Below are positions 15,167 to 23,281 of a DNA stretch of 27,799 bases, piece after piece. The stretch is taken from NCBI GenBank assembly GCA_027687465.1, contig JAQCQR010000027.1, positions 1 to 27,799 on the forward strand, given 5' to 3'. Every line of letters starts with the position of its first letter. The stretch's first letter is position 1. The notes under the pieces were generated by a model. The model made no database searches. It saw only the letters and a program-made list of their open reading frames with translations, and was not told the origin of the DNA. The position numbers were made by a program, and so were the translations under genes. The stretch comes from Coriobacteriaceae bacterium AF08-21 (GTDB taxonomy: Bacteria; Actinomycetota; Coriobacteriia; Coriobacteriales; Coriobacteriaceae).

Positions 15167-17956
15167 ATGGATGGTCCAAGCGTGAGTCTCGGCAGCAAAC
15201 TATCCGATGCAAAGGTTTCCTTTGCAATCTTTAAACGCGACATCAAGCGATTGATCGTGAACCCCGTCGCCCTGGTGGTTACCCTGGGCGTGTGCGTCAT
15301 TCCCTCGCTGTATGCCTGGTACAACATCGTTGCCAACTGGGATCCGTACGGAAATACCCAAGGCATTAAAATCGCCATCGCAAACAACGATCAGGGCACC
15401 CAGAACGACCTAGTGGGCGAGCTCAACGCAGGCGATAAGGTGGTCGACCAGCTCAAGAAGAACGACCAGCTTGGCTGGACCTTCGTCGACTCGGCGGCAG
15501 ATGCCAAAGAGGGCGTCGAAAGCGGCGAATACTATGCTGCCATCGTGATTCCCAAGAACTTCTCTGACAATCTCGTCTCGATGCTCGACGGCAATTACCA
15601 TCAGCCGAAGCTCACCTATTACGTCAACGAGAAAAAGAGCGCCATTGCGCCCAAGGTTACCGATACCGGTGCCAACACCATCGAGGAGCAGATAAACTCG
15701 GAATTTGTCTCTACGGTGGGCGAGACCGTTGCCGGCATTGCCAAGGATGCCGGAGTCGATCTAAAGGACAAGGCAACCCAGACGCAGGATTCGCTGGCAA
15801 GCTCGGTGTCCGAGGCATCCGATACCTTGGGCGAGGTACGTGATTCCATCGGCGACATGAACACCGCCATCGACAAGACGAGCAGCTCGATTGCTTCGGC
15901 CGATGCTGCGCTGGCGGGCCTGCAGGGGCAGGCGCCTTCGCTAACGCAGGCAATCGCTCAGGGTAATGATCTGCTGGGCGAAGCTCGCACCACGGCTGGC
16001 AAGTCCATCACCTCGCTCTCCAGGGCACTTTCGGAGGGCAGCCTTGCGCTAACCAAGACGTCGGCTTCCGCGAATGCTGCCATCGGCAAGTTGACGGGCA
16101 CGGTCACATCTACGACCACCCGCATCGACAACTCGCTCGAGTCTCTCCAGGCAACGATCGATCACAACACCGCAGTTATCGGCCACCTGCAGATTCTTGC
16201 CGGCGATACCTCGACGGGATCGGATCAGATCGACGCACTGATCGCCTCGACGATCGATACGCTCAAGAAGCAGAACGACCAGCTGCAGAGTATCAAGAAC
16301 AGTCTGTCCGCGCAGTCGAGCGCCATGGCAAATGATGCCGCGGCTGTCTCGGGTGCCAGCGACGCTATCAATAACGCAATTCAGACCGGGGCGACCAACC
16401 TTGGCCAGGCCCAGGCAGATCTGGGTCAAAACGCGCTGCCGAAGGCTTCGAGCGCGCTTGACTCCTTTGCCGCCGTTTCGGGCGATTTGACCGGCATTGT
16501 GTCGGGTATGACCCCCACGATAGCGAGCGCGCGCGGCACGCTGGCGCAGCTCGACGCCACGCTCAAGCAGGCAAAGACCACGCTGTCCCAAACCGACGCC
16601 TCCCTTGCCAAGGTTCAGGACAAGCTTGCAACCGCCGCTAACGACATTGCGGCGTTGCAGACCTCTGAGTCTATGGGCGAGTTAGCCGATCTCATGGACG
16701 TCGACGTCAATGACGTGGCAGATTTCATGGCGTCTCCGGTTGAGCTGACGTCCAAGTCAATCTATCCGGTCAAGAGCTTTGGCTCGGGCATTGCCCCGTT
16801 CTATACCAACTTGGCGCTTTGGGTGGGCGGCTATGTGCTCATCGCCATCTACAAGCTCGAGGTCGACCGCGAAGGCATCGGCAGCTTTACCGCGCGTCAG
16901 GGCTACTTTGGCCGCTGGCTGCTGTTGGTAATCCTGGGCGCGTTCCAGGCCATTATCGTTACGGTGGGCGACCTGGTCATTGGCGTTCAGTGCGTCAATC
17001 CGCTGCTCTTTGTGCTGGGCGGCGTCGCTATCTCGTTCGCCTACGTCAACATCATCTATGCGCTGTCCACTACGTTTAAGCATATCGGCAAGGCAATCGG
17101 CGTCATTCTGGTTATCGTGCAGATTCCGGGTTCATCGGGTATGTACCCCATCGAGATGATGCCTGGCTTCTTCCAGTGGCTGCATCCGCTGCTGCCCTTT
17201 ACCTATGGCATCAACCTGCTGCGCGAGACCGTCGGCGGCATGTACTCGTTCAACTACCTGTTCAACCTGTGCATTCTGGGCGTGTTCTTGATCGTGGCGC
17301 TCTTTATCGGTCTGCAGCTGCGGCCGCTGCTGCTCAACCTCAACCTGCTCTTTGATAAGCAGCTTTCCACGACGGGCCTCATGATCTGCGAGTCCAACGA
17401 CCTGCCGCGCCAGCGCTATTCGCTGCGCACGGCCATGCGTGTCATGCTCGATTCGGATTCGTACCGTCGCGAGCTGCTCGATCATGCCGTGACGTTTGAG
17501 CATCGCTACCCGTACTACATCAAGGGCGGTTTTGCCGCCGTGGTAGGCGTGCAGGTTCTGCTCTTTGTGCTCTCGACGGTGCTCGATATCGACAATAACG
17601 GCAAGATCATCCTGCTCGTTATCTGGATCATTTCGGTTATCGCCATCTGTGGCTGGCTCATCAACATCGAGTACATCCGTGCGAGCCTCAATACCCAGAT
17701 GCGTATCTCGGCGCTTTCGGACGAGGATCTTCGCCGTGAAATGCGCGAGCACACGGCTGCCATTCCTGCCGCCCGTCGCATGTTTGGTCTCAACGCCAGC
17801 GAGCGGGGCACCAAGGACAGCGAACAGCCCACGAGCCGTCTGCCGCATATCGGTGCGCATCGTAAAGCTCATGATGCCGACGGCGTTGACAACGTAAACG
17901 GAAACGACGGGGACACCACCCCGCTCGGCAAGCACTCCAAAGGAGGTGAGGCATAA
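15167..17956 (+). CDS. YhgE/Pip-type membrane protein with C-terminal extension
   Basis: A protein of about 929 residues in the YhgE/Pip family (B. subtilis YhgE, lactococcal phage infection protein; related in layout to EsaA/YueB). An N-terminal membrane helix (about 31-55) is followed by YAWYNIVANWDPYGNT, the family hallmark. A long extracytoplasmic Ser/Ala/Asp/Thr-rich helical stalk runs to about 535. An ABC-2-like group of five or six membrane helices spans about 541-725. Unlike the next gene, it then has about 200 extra residues with two more membrane helices (about 784-808 and 814-835) and a charged cytosolic tail. The start is uncertain: ATG 15167 is used, but GTG 15182 with GGATGG at 7 bases is a good alternative. 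No ATPase gene is adjacent, so its transport role, if any, is unknown. Confidence 0.88.
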   Translation: MDGPSVSLGSKLSDAKVSFAIFKRDIKRLIVNPVALVVTLGVCVIPSLYAWYNIVANWDPYGNTQGIKIAIANNDQGTQNDLVGELNAGDKVVDQLKKNDQLGWTFVDSAADAKEGVESGEYYAAIVIPKNFSDNLVSMLDGNYHQPKLTYYVNEKKSAIAPKVTDTGANTIEEQINSEFVSTVGETVAGIAKDAGVDLKDKATQTQDSLASSVSEASDTLGEVRDSIGDMNTAIDKTSSSIASADAALAGLQGQAPSLTQAIAQGNDLLGEARTTAGKSITSLSRALSEGSLALTKTSASANAAIGKLTGTVTSTTTRIDNSLESLQATIDHNTAVIGHLQILAGDTSTGSDQIDALIASTIDTLKKQNDQLQSIKNSLSAQSSAMANDAAAVSGASDAINNAIQTGATNLGQAQADLGQNALPKASSALDSFAAVSGDLTGIVSGMTPTIASARGTLAQLDATLKQAKTTLSQTDASLAKVQDKLATAANDIAALQTSESMGELADLMDVDVNDVADFMASPVELTSKSIYPVKSFGSGIAPFYTNLALWVGGYVLIAIYKLEVDREGIGSFTARQGYFGRWLLLVILGAFQAIIVTVGDLVIGVQCVNPLLFVLGGVAISFAYVNIIYALSTTFKHIGKAIGVILVIVQIPGSSGMYPIEMMPGFFQWLHPLLPFTYGINLLRETVGGMYSFNYLFNLCILGVFLIVALFIGLQLRPLLLNLNLLFDKQLSTTGLMICESNDLPRQRYSLRTAMRVMLDSDSYRRELLDHAVTFEHRYPYYIKGGFAAVVGVQVLLFVLSTVLDIDNNGKIILLVIWIISVIAICGWLINIEYIRASLNTQMRISALSDEDLRREMREHTAAIPAARRMFGLNASERGTKDSEQPTSRLPHIGAHRKAHDADGVDNVNGNDGDTTPLGKHSKGGEA

Positions 17957-20146
17957 ATGAAAAACATCCTGCACCTGTTTAAGCGCGATGTCCAAAACGT
18001 GTCTCGCTCCGTGATCGGCTTGGTCGTCGTGATGGGCCTCATTATCGTGCCGTGTCTGTACGCGTGGTTTAACATCGCCGGCAGCTGGGATCCGTACGGC
18101 AACACCGGCAACCTCAAGATCGCCGTGGTCAACACCGATGAGGGTTACGAGAGCGATCTGATTCCCGTCGAGATCAACGTGGGCGAAAACGTGACGTCCG
18201 CGTTGCGCGGCAACGAGAACTTCGACTGGGTCGTCCTCAACGACCGCGATAAGGCGATTGAGGGCGTTAAGTCGGGCGCGTACTACGCTGCCGTCGTTAT
18301 CCCTAAAACGTTTAGCGCCGACATGATGACGCTTTTCTCGACCGAGGTGAAGCACGCCGATATCGAGTTCTACGAAAACCAGAAGGCTAACGCCATCGCC
18401 CAGATCGTGACCGAAAAGGGTTCGAGCGCCGTCCAGAGCCAGGTGAATGAGACCTTTACCAAGACCATCACGACCATCGGCCTTAAGACCGTGTCCAGCC
18501 TGCTCGATTACATGAGCACCGATCAGGTCAGCAACTTTATCGCCAATCTTTCCTCTACGCTGGGCGATTCGGTCGAGGACCTGCAGGATGTTCAGGCGAG
18601 TGCGACGTCGCTCGCGGGCATTTTGAGCTCTACGTCCGATTCACTGACATCGGCGGGCGGCATGCTCAAGCAGACGGGCACTGTTGATGAGTCGACGAAG
18701 CAGCTGATGGAGCACGCAAAGAACGGTGTGAGCGATTCCGAGGAAGCGCTCAAGGCAGCCAACGACGCCATCAACACCGCGATCGACGGAAGCGCGGGCT
18801 CATTCGACAACGTGTCTACCGAGCTTGCGAAGGCGTTTGACGCCGCGAACCAGCATGTCGACGTTACGGTGACCCAGCTCAACAAAGCCGCGTCGGCACT
18901 CGAATCGCGTGCCAACGATATCGATGACGTGGCTAACCAGCTTCGCAGTTTTGCCGAGCAGGTGAGTGACGAAAAGCTCCAGGACAGTCTTAAGTCTGTG
19001 GCGACATCGCTGGGCAGGATCGCGACGGAGCATCGCAACAACGCCAAGGACCTGAAAGCAACCGCAAAGTCCCTCTCGGACAGCATGGCAGAGGTTAACA
19101 AGTCGCGTGCCGAGGTCGATCAGGCAATCGCGGATGCTAAGGCTGGTATCTCGGGCGCCAAGACTGACTACGACTCTACGTTTTCGGTCAAGGCCAAGGA
19201 GCTCAAGAAAACTATTTCGGGCGTGTTGGATTCACTCGACGGCATCTCGGGCGACCTGGATAGCGCTGTTGCCGGCCTGACCGACGCATCCGGTTCGCTG
19301 GCAAAGGGCCTCTCCAAGGCTGCAAAGCTGGTCAACAAAGCTTCCGATCAGCTGGGTGAGGCGTCGGACAAGATTAGCGCTTTCAAGGACGAGCTCGACG
19401 GTGCCCTTATGTCGGACGATCTGGCCACGATCAAGACGATGATCGGTAATGATCCCGAGGGTTTGGCCGTGTCGCTTTCCGGCCCCGTCGCGCTCGACCG
19501 CAAGCCGGTCTATCCGATCCGCAACTACGGTTCGGCCATGGCGCCGTTCTACACGATTCTGTCGCTGTGGGTCGGCTCGATCGTACTGGCGGCCATGATG
19601 AAGGTCTCGGTTGACGATGAGCTTATCAACGAGCTCATCCCCGTACGCCTGCACGAGATTTACCTGGGCCGTTATCTGTTCTTTGGCGGTCTGGCTTTGC
19701 TGCAGGCAACGCTCGTGTGCGCGGGCGATATTCTGTTCTTTGGCATTCAGTGCGATAACCCGCTGCAGTTTGTGCTGGCGGGCTGGGTCGCGAGTCTCGT
19801 GTTCTCCAATATCGTCTACACGCTTACGGTGTCGTTTGGCGATATCGGCAAGGCGCTCGCTGTCGTGCTGTTGGTCATGCAGGTCGGCGGTTCGGGCGGC
19901 ACGTTCCCCATCGAGATGACCGGCCCCGTGTTCCAGGCGATCTACCCGTTCCTGCCGTTTACCCACGGCATCAACGCCATGCACGCTGCCATGGCCGGTG
20001 CCTACCATATGGAGTACTGGATTGAGCTGGGCATTCTGGCGAGCTATCTGATTCCGTCGCTGGCCCTTGGCGTTGTCTTCCGCCGCCCAGTCATCAAAGC
20101 CAACGACTGGATCATCGAAAAGCTGGAGTCGACCAAATTGATTTAA
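17957..20146 (+). CDS. Second YhgE/Pip-type membrane protein
   Basis: A 729-residue paralogue of the preceding protein. It starts at the base after the upstream stop, with AGGAGGTG 8 bases before ATG, so the two are cotranslated and probably form a complex. The N-terminal MKNILHLFKRDV leads into a membrane helix (about 17-40) and then YAWFNIAGSWDPYGNT. The extracytoplasmic part (about 45-520) is rich in heptad-like Ala/Leu/Asp segments, suggesting a coiled-coil stalk. Five or six membrane helices lie at about 524-711, with IKANDWIIEKLESTKLI as a short cytosolic end. It keeps the GGSGGTFPIEMTGPVFQ and LPFTHGINAMHAAMAG motifs shared with its partner (GSSGMYPIEMMPGFFQ, LPFTYGINLLRE). The family function is poorly known. 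Confidence 0.9.
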   Translation: MKNILHLFKRDVQNVSRSVIGLVVVMGLIIVPCLYAWFNIAGSWDPYGNTGNLKIAVVNTDEGYESDLIPVEINVGENVTSALRGNENFDWVVLNDRDKAIEGVKSGAYYAAVVIPKTFSADMMTLFSTEVKHADIEFYENQKANAIAQIVTEKGSSAVQSQVNETFTKTITTIGLKTVSSLLDYMSTDQVSNFIANLSSTLGDSVEDLQDVQASATSLAGILSSTSDSLTSAGGMLKQTGTVDESTKQLMEHAKNGVSDSEEALKAANDAINTAIDGSAGSFDNVSTELAKAFDAANQHVDVTVTQLNKAASALESRANDIDDVANQLRSFAEQVSDEKLQDSLKSVATSLGRIATEHRNNAKDLKATAKSLSDSMAEVNKSRAEVDQAIADAKAGISGAKTDYDSTFSVKAKELKKTISGVLDSLDGISGDLDSAVAGLTDASGSLAKGLSKAAKLVNKASDQLGEASDKISAFKDELDGALMSDDLATIKTMIGNDPEGLAVSLSGPVALDRKPVYPIRNYGSAMAPFYTILSLWVGSIVLAAMMKVSVDDELINELIPVRLHEIYLGRYLFFGGLALLQATLVCAGDILFFGIQCDNPLQFVLAGWVASLVFSNIVYTLTVSFGDIGKALAVVLLVMQVGGSGGTFPIEMTGPVFQAIYPFLPFTHGINAMHAAMAGAYHMEYWIELGILASYLIPSLALGVVFRRPVIKANDWIIEKLESTKLI

Positions 20147-20243
20147 TACAGCTACGTAAACGCCGCCGGAACATCGAGGTCTTCCAACCCGATGCTTTAG
20201 CGTAGTGAATTGCGTGGGCTGCTTGGTTGTTGCTACAGTAGCG

Positions 20244-20280
20244 GGGCGTGCCGGGGGTCCGGTGCGCCCTGTTTTTATTT
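20244..20280 (+). terminator. Rho-independent terminator after the YhgE/Pip pair
   Basis: GGGCGTGCCG (20244-20253) pairs with CGGTGCGCCC (20260-20269), including two G-T wobbles, around a six-base loop, then TGTTTTTATTT. It lies about 100 bases after the stop codon. Confidence 0.85.
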
Positions 20281-20307
20281 GACCATGAGGCGGCACGCAG
20301 CCATACG
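20279..20307 (+). promoter_or_regulatory. Candidate promoter of the EamA transporter gene
   Basis: TTGACC (20279-20284) and CATACG (20302-20307) have a 17-bp spacer. They begin directly after the preceding terminator and lie 40 bases before the start codon. Confidence 0.45.
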
Positions 20308-20347
20308 CGTGCGGACACCACGCCCAGATTGAGTGCGAGGATGTTCC

Positions 20348-21331
20348 ATGGCCCAATACGCTGCCAACGAAATCGAAAACTTGCCCGATAGCCCAGTAGC
20401 CCGTGAGGATTTGGGCGCGGGCGGTATTCCCCGGGGCGCCGGCGCGCGCTCTCCGCTGTTCTGGAAGGTTCTGCTCCTTTCGGTGGCGGTCATCTGGGGC
20501 TACTCCTTTACCACTATGAAGGACGCACTCGGCACCATTCCGGTGTTCGCGCTGCTCTATGTACGTTTTCTGCCCGCAGCGTTGGTCATGTTTGCCGTCT
20601 TCCACAAGCGCATCATCGCGCACCTCAACGCTCGCAACCTGATCGTTGGCCTGAGTATGGGCGTGCTCATGTGGGCGGCCTATGCGTTGCAGACGGTCGG
20701 TCTGGCACATACTACGGCGGGCAAGAATGCTTTTTTGACGGGCACGTATTGCATCCTTGTGCCGTTCGCGAGCTATTTCCTGAGCGGCGAAAAGCTCACG
20801 CGCTACAACTTGGGTGCCGCGCTGCTGTGCCTAGCGGGCATTGGCCTCGTCGCACTCGATAGCGTTGAATTCAACATTGGTGACGTCATTACGCTGGCGG
20901 GTGCGGCCTTTTTCGCCATCCAGATGGCGGTGACTGCCAAGTACGGTCGCAAAATGGACATCAACGTCATCACGTTTTGGATGTTTGTGGGCAACGGCGT
21001 GCTGAGCCTGGCAACGTCGCTGCTATTCGAGACCCAAGCGCCTCTGTCCGTGTGGACGCCGAGCTTTATCGGTGCGATGGCGTTTCTCTCGGTGGGCTGC
21101 ACATGCGCGGCTCTGCTCATCCAAAACGTCGGCCTGGCGCATGTCCCGGCCTCGACGGGCTCGCTGCTCCTTTCGATGGAGTCGCCTTCGGGTGTGCTGT
21201 TCTCGGTGCTGCTGATGGGGGAGGCGCTCACCTCGCGCCTGCTCGCCGGCTTCGCGCTCATCTTCCTGTCGATTATCTTGAGCGAGACTCACTTCGATTT
21301 TTTGCGTCGAAAGCCGCGCCCGCAATTGTAA
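20348..21331 (+). CDS. EamA/DMT-superfamily transporter
   Basis: A 327-residue polytopic membrane protein of the drug/metabolite transporter superfamily (two EamA repeats, about ten membrane helices). The first helix carries the family pattern VIWGYSFTTMKDALG. LGAALLCLAGIGLVAL closes the first repeat, and GDVITLAGAAFFAIQMAVTAKYG opens the second. The last helices include LSMESPSGVLFSVLLMGE, the conserved end-of-repeat stretch. Substrate cannot be told from sequence; family members export amino acids, nucleosides or small metabolites. A hydrophilic N-terminal tail of about 38 residues precedes helix 1. ATG 20348 has GAGGAT at 5 bases, better than GTG 20333. Confidence 0.92.
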   Translation: MAQYAANEIENLPDSPVAREDLGAGGIPRGAGARSPLFWKVLLLSVAVIWGYSFTTMKDALGTIPVFALLYVRFLPAALVMFAVFHKRIIAHLNARNLIVGLSMGVLMWAAYALQTVGLAHTTAGKNAFLTGTYCILVPFASYFLSGEKLTRYNLGAALLCLAGIGLVALDSVEFNIGDVITLAGAAFFAIQMAVTAKYGRKMDINVITFWMFVGNGVLSLATSLLFETQAPLSVWTPSFIGAMAFLSVGCTCAALLIQNVGLAHVPASTGSLLLSMESPSGVLFSVLLMGEALTSRLLAGFALIFLSIILSETHFDFLRRKPRPQL

Positions 21332-21343
21332 ACAACTTGTTGC

Positions 21344-21369
21344 GCCGCCCTCCCGGGGCGGCATTTTTT
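21344..21369 (+). terminator. Rho-independent terminator of the EamA gene
   Basis: GCCGCCC (21344-21350) and GGGCGGC (21356-21362) form a perfect 7-bp stem with a five-base loop, followed by ATTTTTT. Confidence 0.92.
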
Positions 21370-21395
21370 ATGCCTCGCCCTTAAAGTAGTACCTT

Positions 21396-21417
21396 GCACT
21401 TTACGCTATCAAAGTGC
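21396..21417 (+). promoter_or_regulatory. Palindromic operator candidate before the amidohydrolase
   Basis: GCACTTT (21396-21402) and AAAGTGC (21411-21417) form a perfect inverted repeat with 8 bases between, 30 bases before the start codon. No T-run follows, so it is more like a protein-binding site than a terminator. Confidence 0.4.
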
Positions 21418-21447
21418 TTGCTGCAAAAACGATACTGGAGGGCATCT

Positions 21448-22743
21448 ATGGCACCAGCTTTGTCCGATCTTCAACCGCAATCAGCGCCCAAGGCCACCGC
21501 AGCGGCGCAGACCGCTATCGGTGACGGTCTTGTTGCAGAAGCTCAGGCTTTTGCAGACGAGCTCGCTGCGTGGCGACACGATCTCCACCAGATGCCCGAG
21601 CTGGGTAATAGCCTCCCACAGACCTCTGCGTATATCCAAGCGCGCCTGACCGAGATGGACATCCCATTTGCCACGCTCGTCGATGGTTCCTGCGTTGTGG
21701 GCCTTGTCGGCGCCGGTGCCGCCGCGGCCCAGGGCAATGGCGTCTGCACGGACGAACAGGCCGGTACGGTCATCATGCTTCGTGGCGATATGGATGCCCT
21801 GCCCGTTGCCGAGGAATCCGGCGAGCCCTTTGCATCCACCAACGGCTGCATGCACGCTTGCGGTCACGATATGCACGCGACGGCGCTGCTTGGTGCGGCT
21901 CGTATGCTCAAAGCGCGCGAGGCAGAGCTTGTTGATGCCAACGCCACGGTTAAGCTGCTGTTCCAGCCGGGCGAGGAAACCTTTGAGGGTGCCCGCGCCG
22001 CCATCGCCGACGGTCTGCTGCAGAACCCGCGCCCTCAGGTCGCCTTTGCCATGCATGTCAATAGCCAGTCGCCGCTTGGCCTGGTGCTTTACGGCAGTCC
22101 GGCGCTCTCGGGCGTGTACGGTTTCCGCATCACGCTGCAGGGCAAGGGCGGGCATGGCTCGAGCCCCGAGATCTGCATCGACCCCATTACGGCGGGTGTG
22201 CACGTGCATCTGGCACTTCAGGAGCTTATCGCTCGCGAAGTGCCGGCGGCCAAGGAGGTCGCGCTTACCGTTGGCAAGTTCGCCGGCGGTCAGGCCGCAA
22301 ATGTCATCCCTGATACTTGTGTGCTCGAGGGAACGCTGCGTGGCTTCGATGTCGAGCTCATGGAGCACCTCAAGACCCGCATCGCCGAGGTCGTCAAAGG
22401 TGTTGCCACGACCTATCGCACGCCGGCGACTATCGAGACGCTCTCGGATGTTCCCCCGCTCGTACTCGATGACGATATGACGCAGGCGTCGCTTGGCTAC
22501 GTGGGCGCGGTGCTGCCCAAGGCCGCCTTCCTGCCGCTGTTCCACGCCATGGCGAGCGAGGACTTCGCGTTGATTTCGAGCGAGATTCCGAGTGCGTACT
22601 TTACCGTGGGCGCTGCCGTGACTGATACGGACGAGCATTTTGCTCAGCATCATCCCAAGGCACGTTTTAGCGATGCCGAGCTGCCGCTCGGCGCCGCGGC
22701 TTATGCGGCAGTCGCTTTGGGCTATATCGCCGACCACCGGTAG
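21448..22743 (+). CDS. M20D-family amidohydrolase (hippurate/N-acyl amino acid type)
   Basis: A 431-residue cytosolic metallohydrolase of the M20D group (hippurate hydrolase, N-acyl-L-amino acid and N-acetyl-diaminopimelate deacetylases). The metal and catalytic residues appear in order: LRGDMDALPV (proton-relay Asp), MHACGHDMHAT (Cys and His metal ligands), PGEETFEGA (catalytic and metal Glu), MHVNSQ (metal His) and HAMASEDFALI (C-terminal metal His with its SEDF signature). The dimerisation domain begins at KGGHGSSPE. ATG 21448 has GGAGGG at 5 bases, so upstream in-frame readings are rejected. The true substrate is open; conversion of N-acyl amino acids or hippurate-type conjugates fits a gut organism, but that is inference. 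Confidence 0.93.
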   Translation: MAPALSDLQPQSAPKATAAAQTAIGDGLVAEAQAFADELAAWRHDLHQMPELGNSLPQTSAYIQARLTEMDIPFATLVDGSCVVGLVGAGAAAAQGNGVCTDEQAGTVIMLRGDMDALPVAEESGEPFASTNGCMHACGHDMHATALLGAARMLKAREAELVDANATVKLLFQPGEETFEGARAAIADGLLQNPRPQVAFAMHVNSQSPLGLVLYGSPALSGVYGFRITLQGKGGHGSSPEICIDPITAGVHVHLALQELIAREVPAAKEVALTVGKFAGGQAANVIPDTCVLEGTLRGFDVELMEHLKTRIAEVVKGVATTYRTPATIETLSDVPPLVLDDDMTQASLGYVGAVLPKAAFLPLFHAMASEDFALISSEIPSAYFTVGAAVTDTDEHFAQHHPKARFSDAELPLGAAAYAAVALGYIADHR

Positions 22744-22752
22744 CGCCCAACC

Positions 22753-22810
22753 TTGCCTTTCAAGCCTGCGGGCATGGCCATAAGGCCTATGCCCTTGTCT
22801 TTCAAGGCAA
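22753..22810. repeat. Palindromic element after the amidohydrolase gene
   Basis: The outer arms TTGCCTT (22753-22759) and AAGGCAA (22804-22810) and inner arms GGGCATGGCC / GGCCTATGCCC (one bulged T, ATAA loop) form a cruciform of about 58 bases. The sequences around CTTTCAAG are also repeated directly (22756-22763 and 22799-22806). It has no T-run. It lies exactly where the recognisable MFS fragment begins. Confidence 0.6.
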
Positions 22811-22977
22811 TCTTGGGCACCGTGGGCGCCATCGTCTCGGGCGTGCTGTTCGATGCCACGGGCTCCTTTGCGAGCACTTGGATTGTGTGCCTGGCGTGCT
22901 CCGTGGCCATGCTCGTGTTCCTGCTGGCATCCGAGCCCATCGCCGCCAAGCTGCGCGCGAGCGTGGCGGGGGAGTAG
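22801..22977 (+). pseudogene. C-terminal remnant of an MFS transporter
   Basis: The + frame ending in TAG at 22975-22977 reads LGTVGAIVSGVLFDATGS, then WIVCLACSVAMLVFLLAS and a basic end AKLRAS. This is the pattern of the last two membrane helices and tail of a major-facilitator transporter (a GllfDatGs-type loop before the final helix). The other ten helices are absent, there is no credible ribosome site, and the piece follows a palindromic element. It is a decayed gene and probably not expressed as a useful protein. Confidence 0.65.
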
Positions 22978-23012
22978 ACGTCCGTCGCTCTTTTCTGTTC
23001 GCCCCGTTCTGT

Positions 23013-23076
23013 CCGTGGCTGCCCTGGAAGCCGAATGGATGCTCGTACCATCATTCGGTTTCCAAGGCGGCCACGG
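23013..23076. repeat. Long hairpin element 1 of 3 upstream of hisS
   Basis: Arms 23013-23037 and 23052-23076 are 25 bases each and complementary except at three positions. As RNA from the + strand, two of these are G-U pairs and one is a C-A mismatch. The loop is 14 bases. There is no T-run after it. Confidence 0.85.
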
Positions 23077-23086
23077 GCCTACGAAA

Positions 23087-23150
23087 TGATCCGTTTTCCT
23101 CCGCCCCCAACAGACCACGTGATCCGAAGGGGATGGAGGAAAACGGATCA
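23087..23150. repeat. Long hairpin element 2 of 3 upstream of hisS
   Basis: TGATCCGTTTTCCTCC (23087-23102) and its exact reverse complement (23135-23150) form 16-bp arms. Four further G-C pairs continue inward past a wobble and a mismatch. The loop contains CACGTG and a second copy of TGATCCG (23120-23126), which could pair with the right arm instead of the left. Confidence 0.85.
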
Positions 23151-23156
23151 CAAGCA

Positions 23157-23229
23157 GCGGCGGTGCGTCTGGCCGAACGAGCCCCCATACCCTCGTTCGG
23201 TCAGACGCGCCGCCGCGTTTTGTTTTTGT
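23157..23229 (+). terminator. Long hairpin element 3 of 3, terminator-like
   Basis: Arms 23157-23181 and 23192-23216 (25 bp, with two G-T wobbles) enclose a 10-base loop and run into GTTTTGTTTTTG. It would stop + strand transcription just before the hisS -10 box. With elements 1 and 2 it fills almost all of 23013-23229; the whole 538-base gap between the amidohydrolase and hisS holds only these, the cruciform and the MFS remnant. Confidence 0.8.
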
Positions 23230-23233
23230 GCCG

Positions 23234-23239
23234 TATAAT
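23234..23239 (+). promoter_or_regulatory. -10 box of hisS
   Basis: A consensus TATAAT lies 43 bases before the hisS start. The -35 position (about 23211-23216) is CGCCGC, inside the right arm of the preceding hairpin, and is far from consensus. Confidence 0.6.
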
Positions 23240-23281
23240 GACCACTACCTATGACGCGATACAAAAGAAAGGTGTTTGCCC

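Noticed and set aside
19232..20710. Long minus-strand open frame across the second YhgE/Pip gene
   Set aside because: Antisense shadow spanning a terminator and two genes, with no family motif.
21481..23151. Long minus-strand open frame across the amidohydrolase and the hairpin region
   Set aside because: Antisense shadow; its composition is rich in Arg, His and Gly and it has no family motif, while the + strand frame has all M20D residues.
23217..23281. T-box or other riboswitch controlling hisS
   Set aside because: The hairpins lack a specifier loop and the conserved T-box antiterminator sequence, and the -10 box lies downstream of them.
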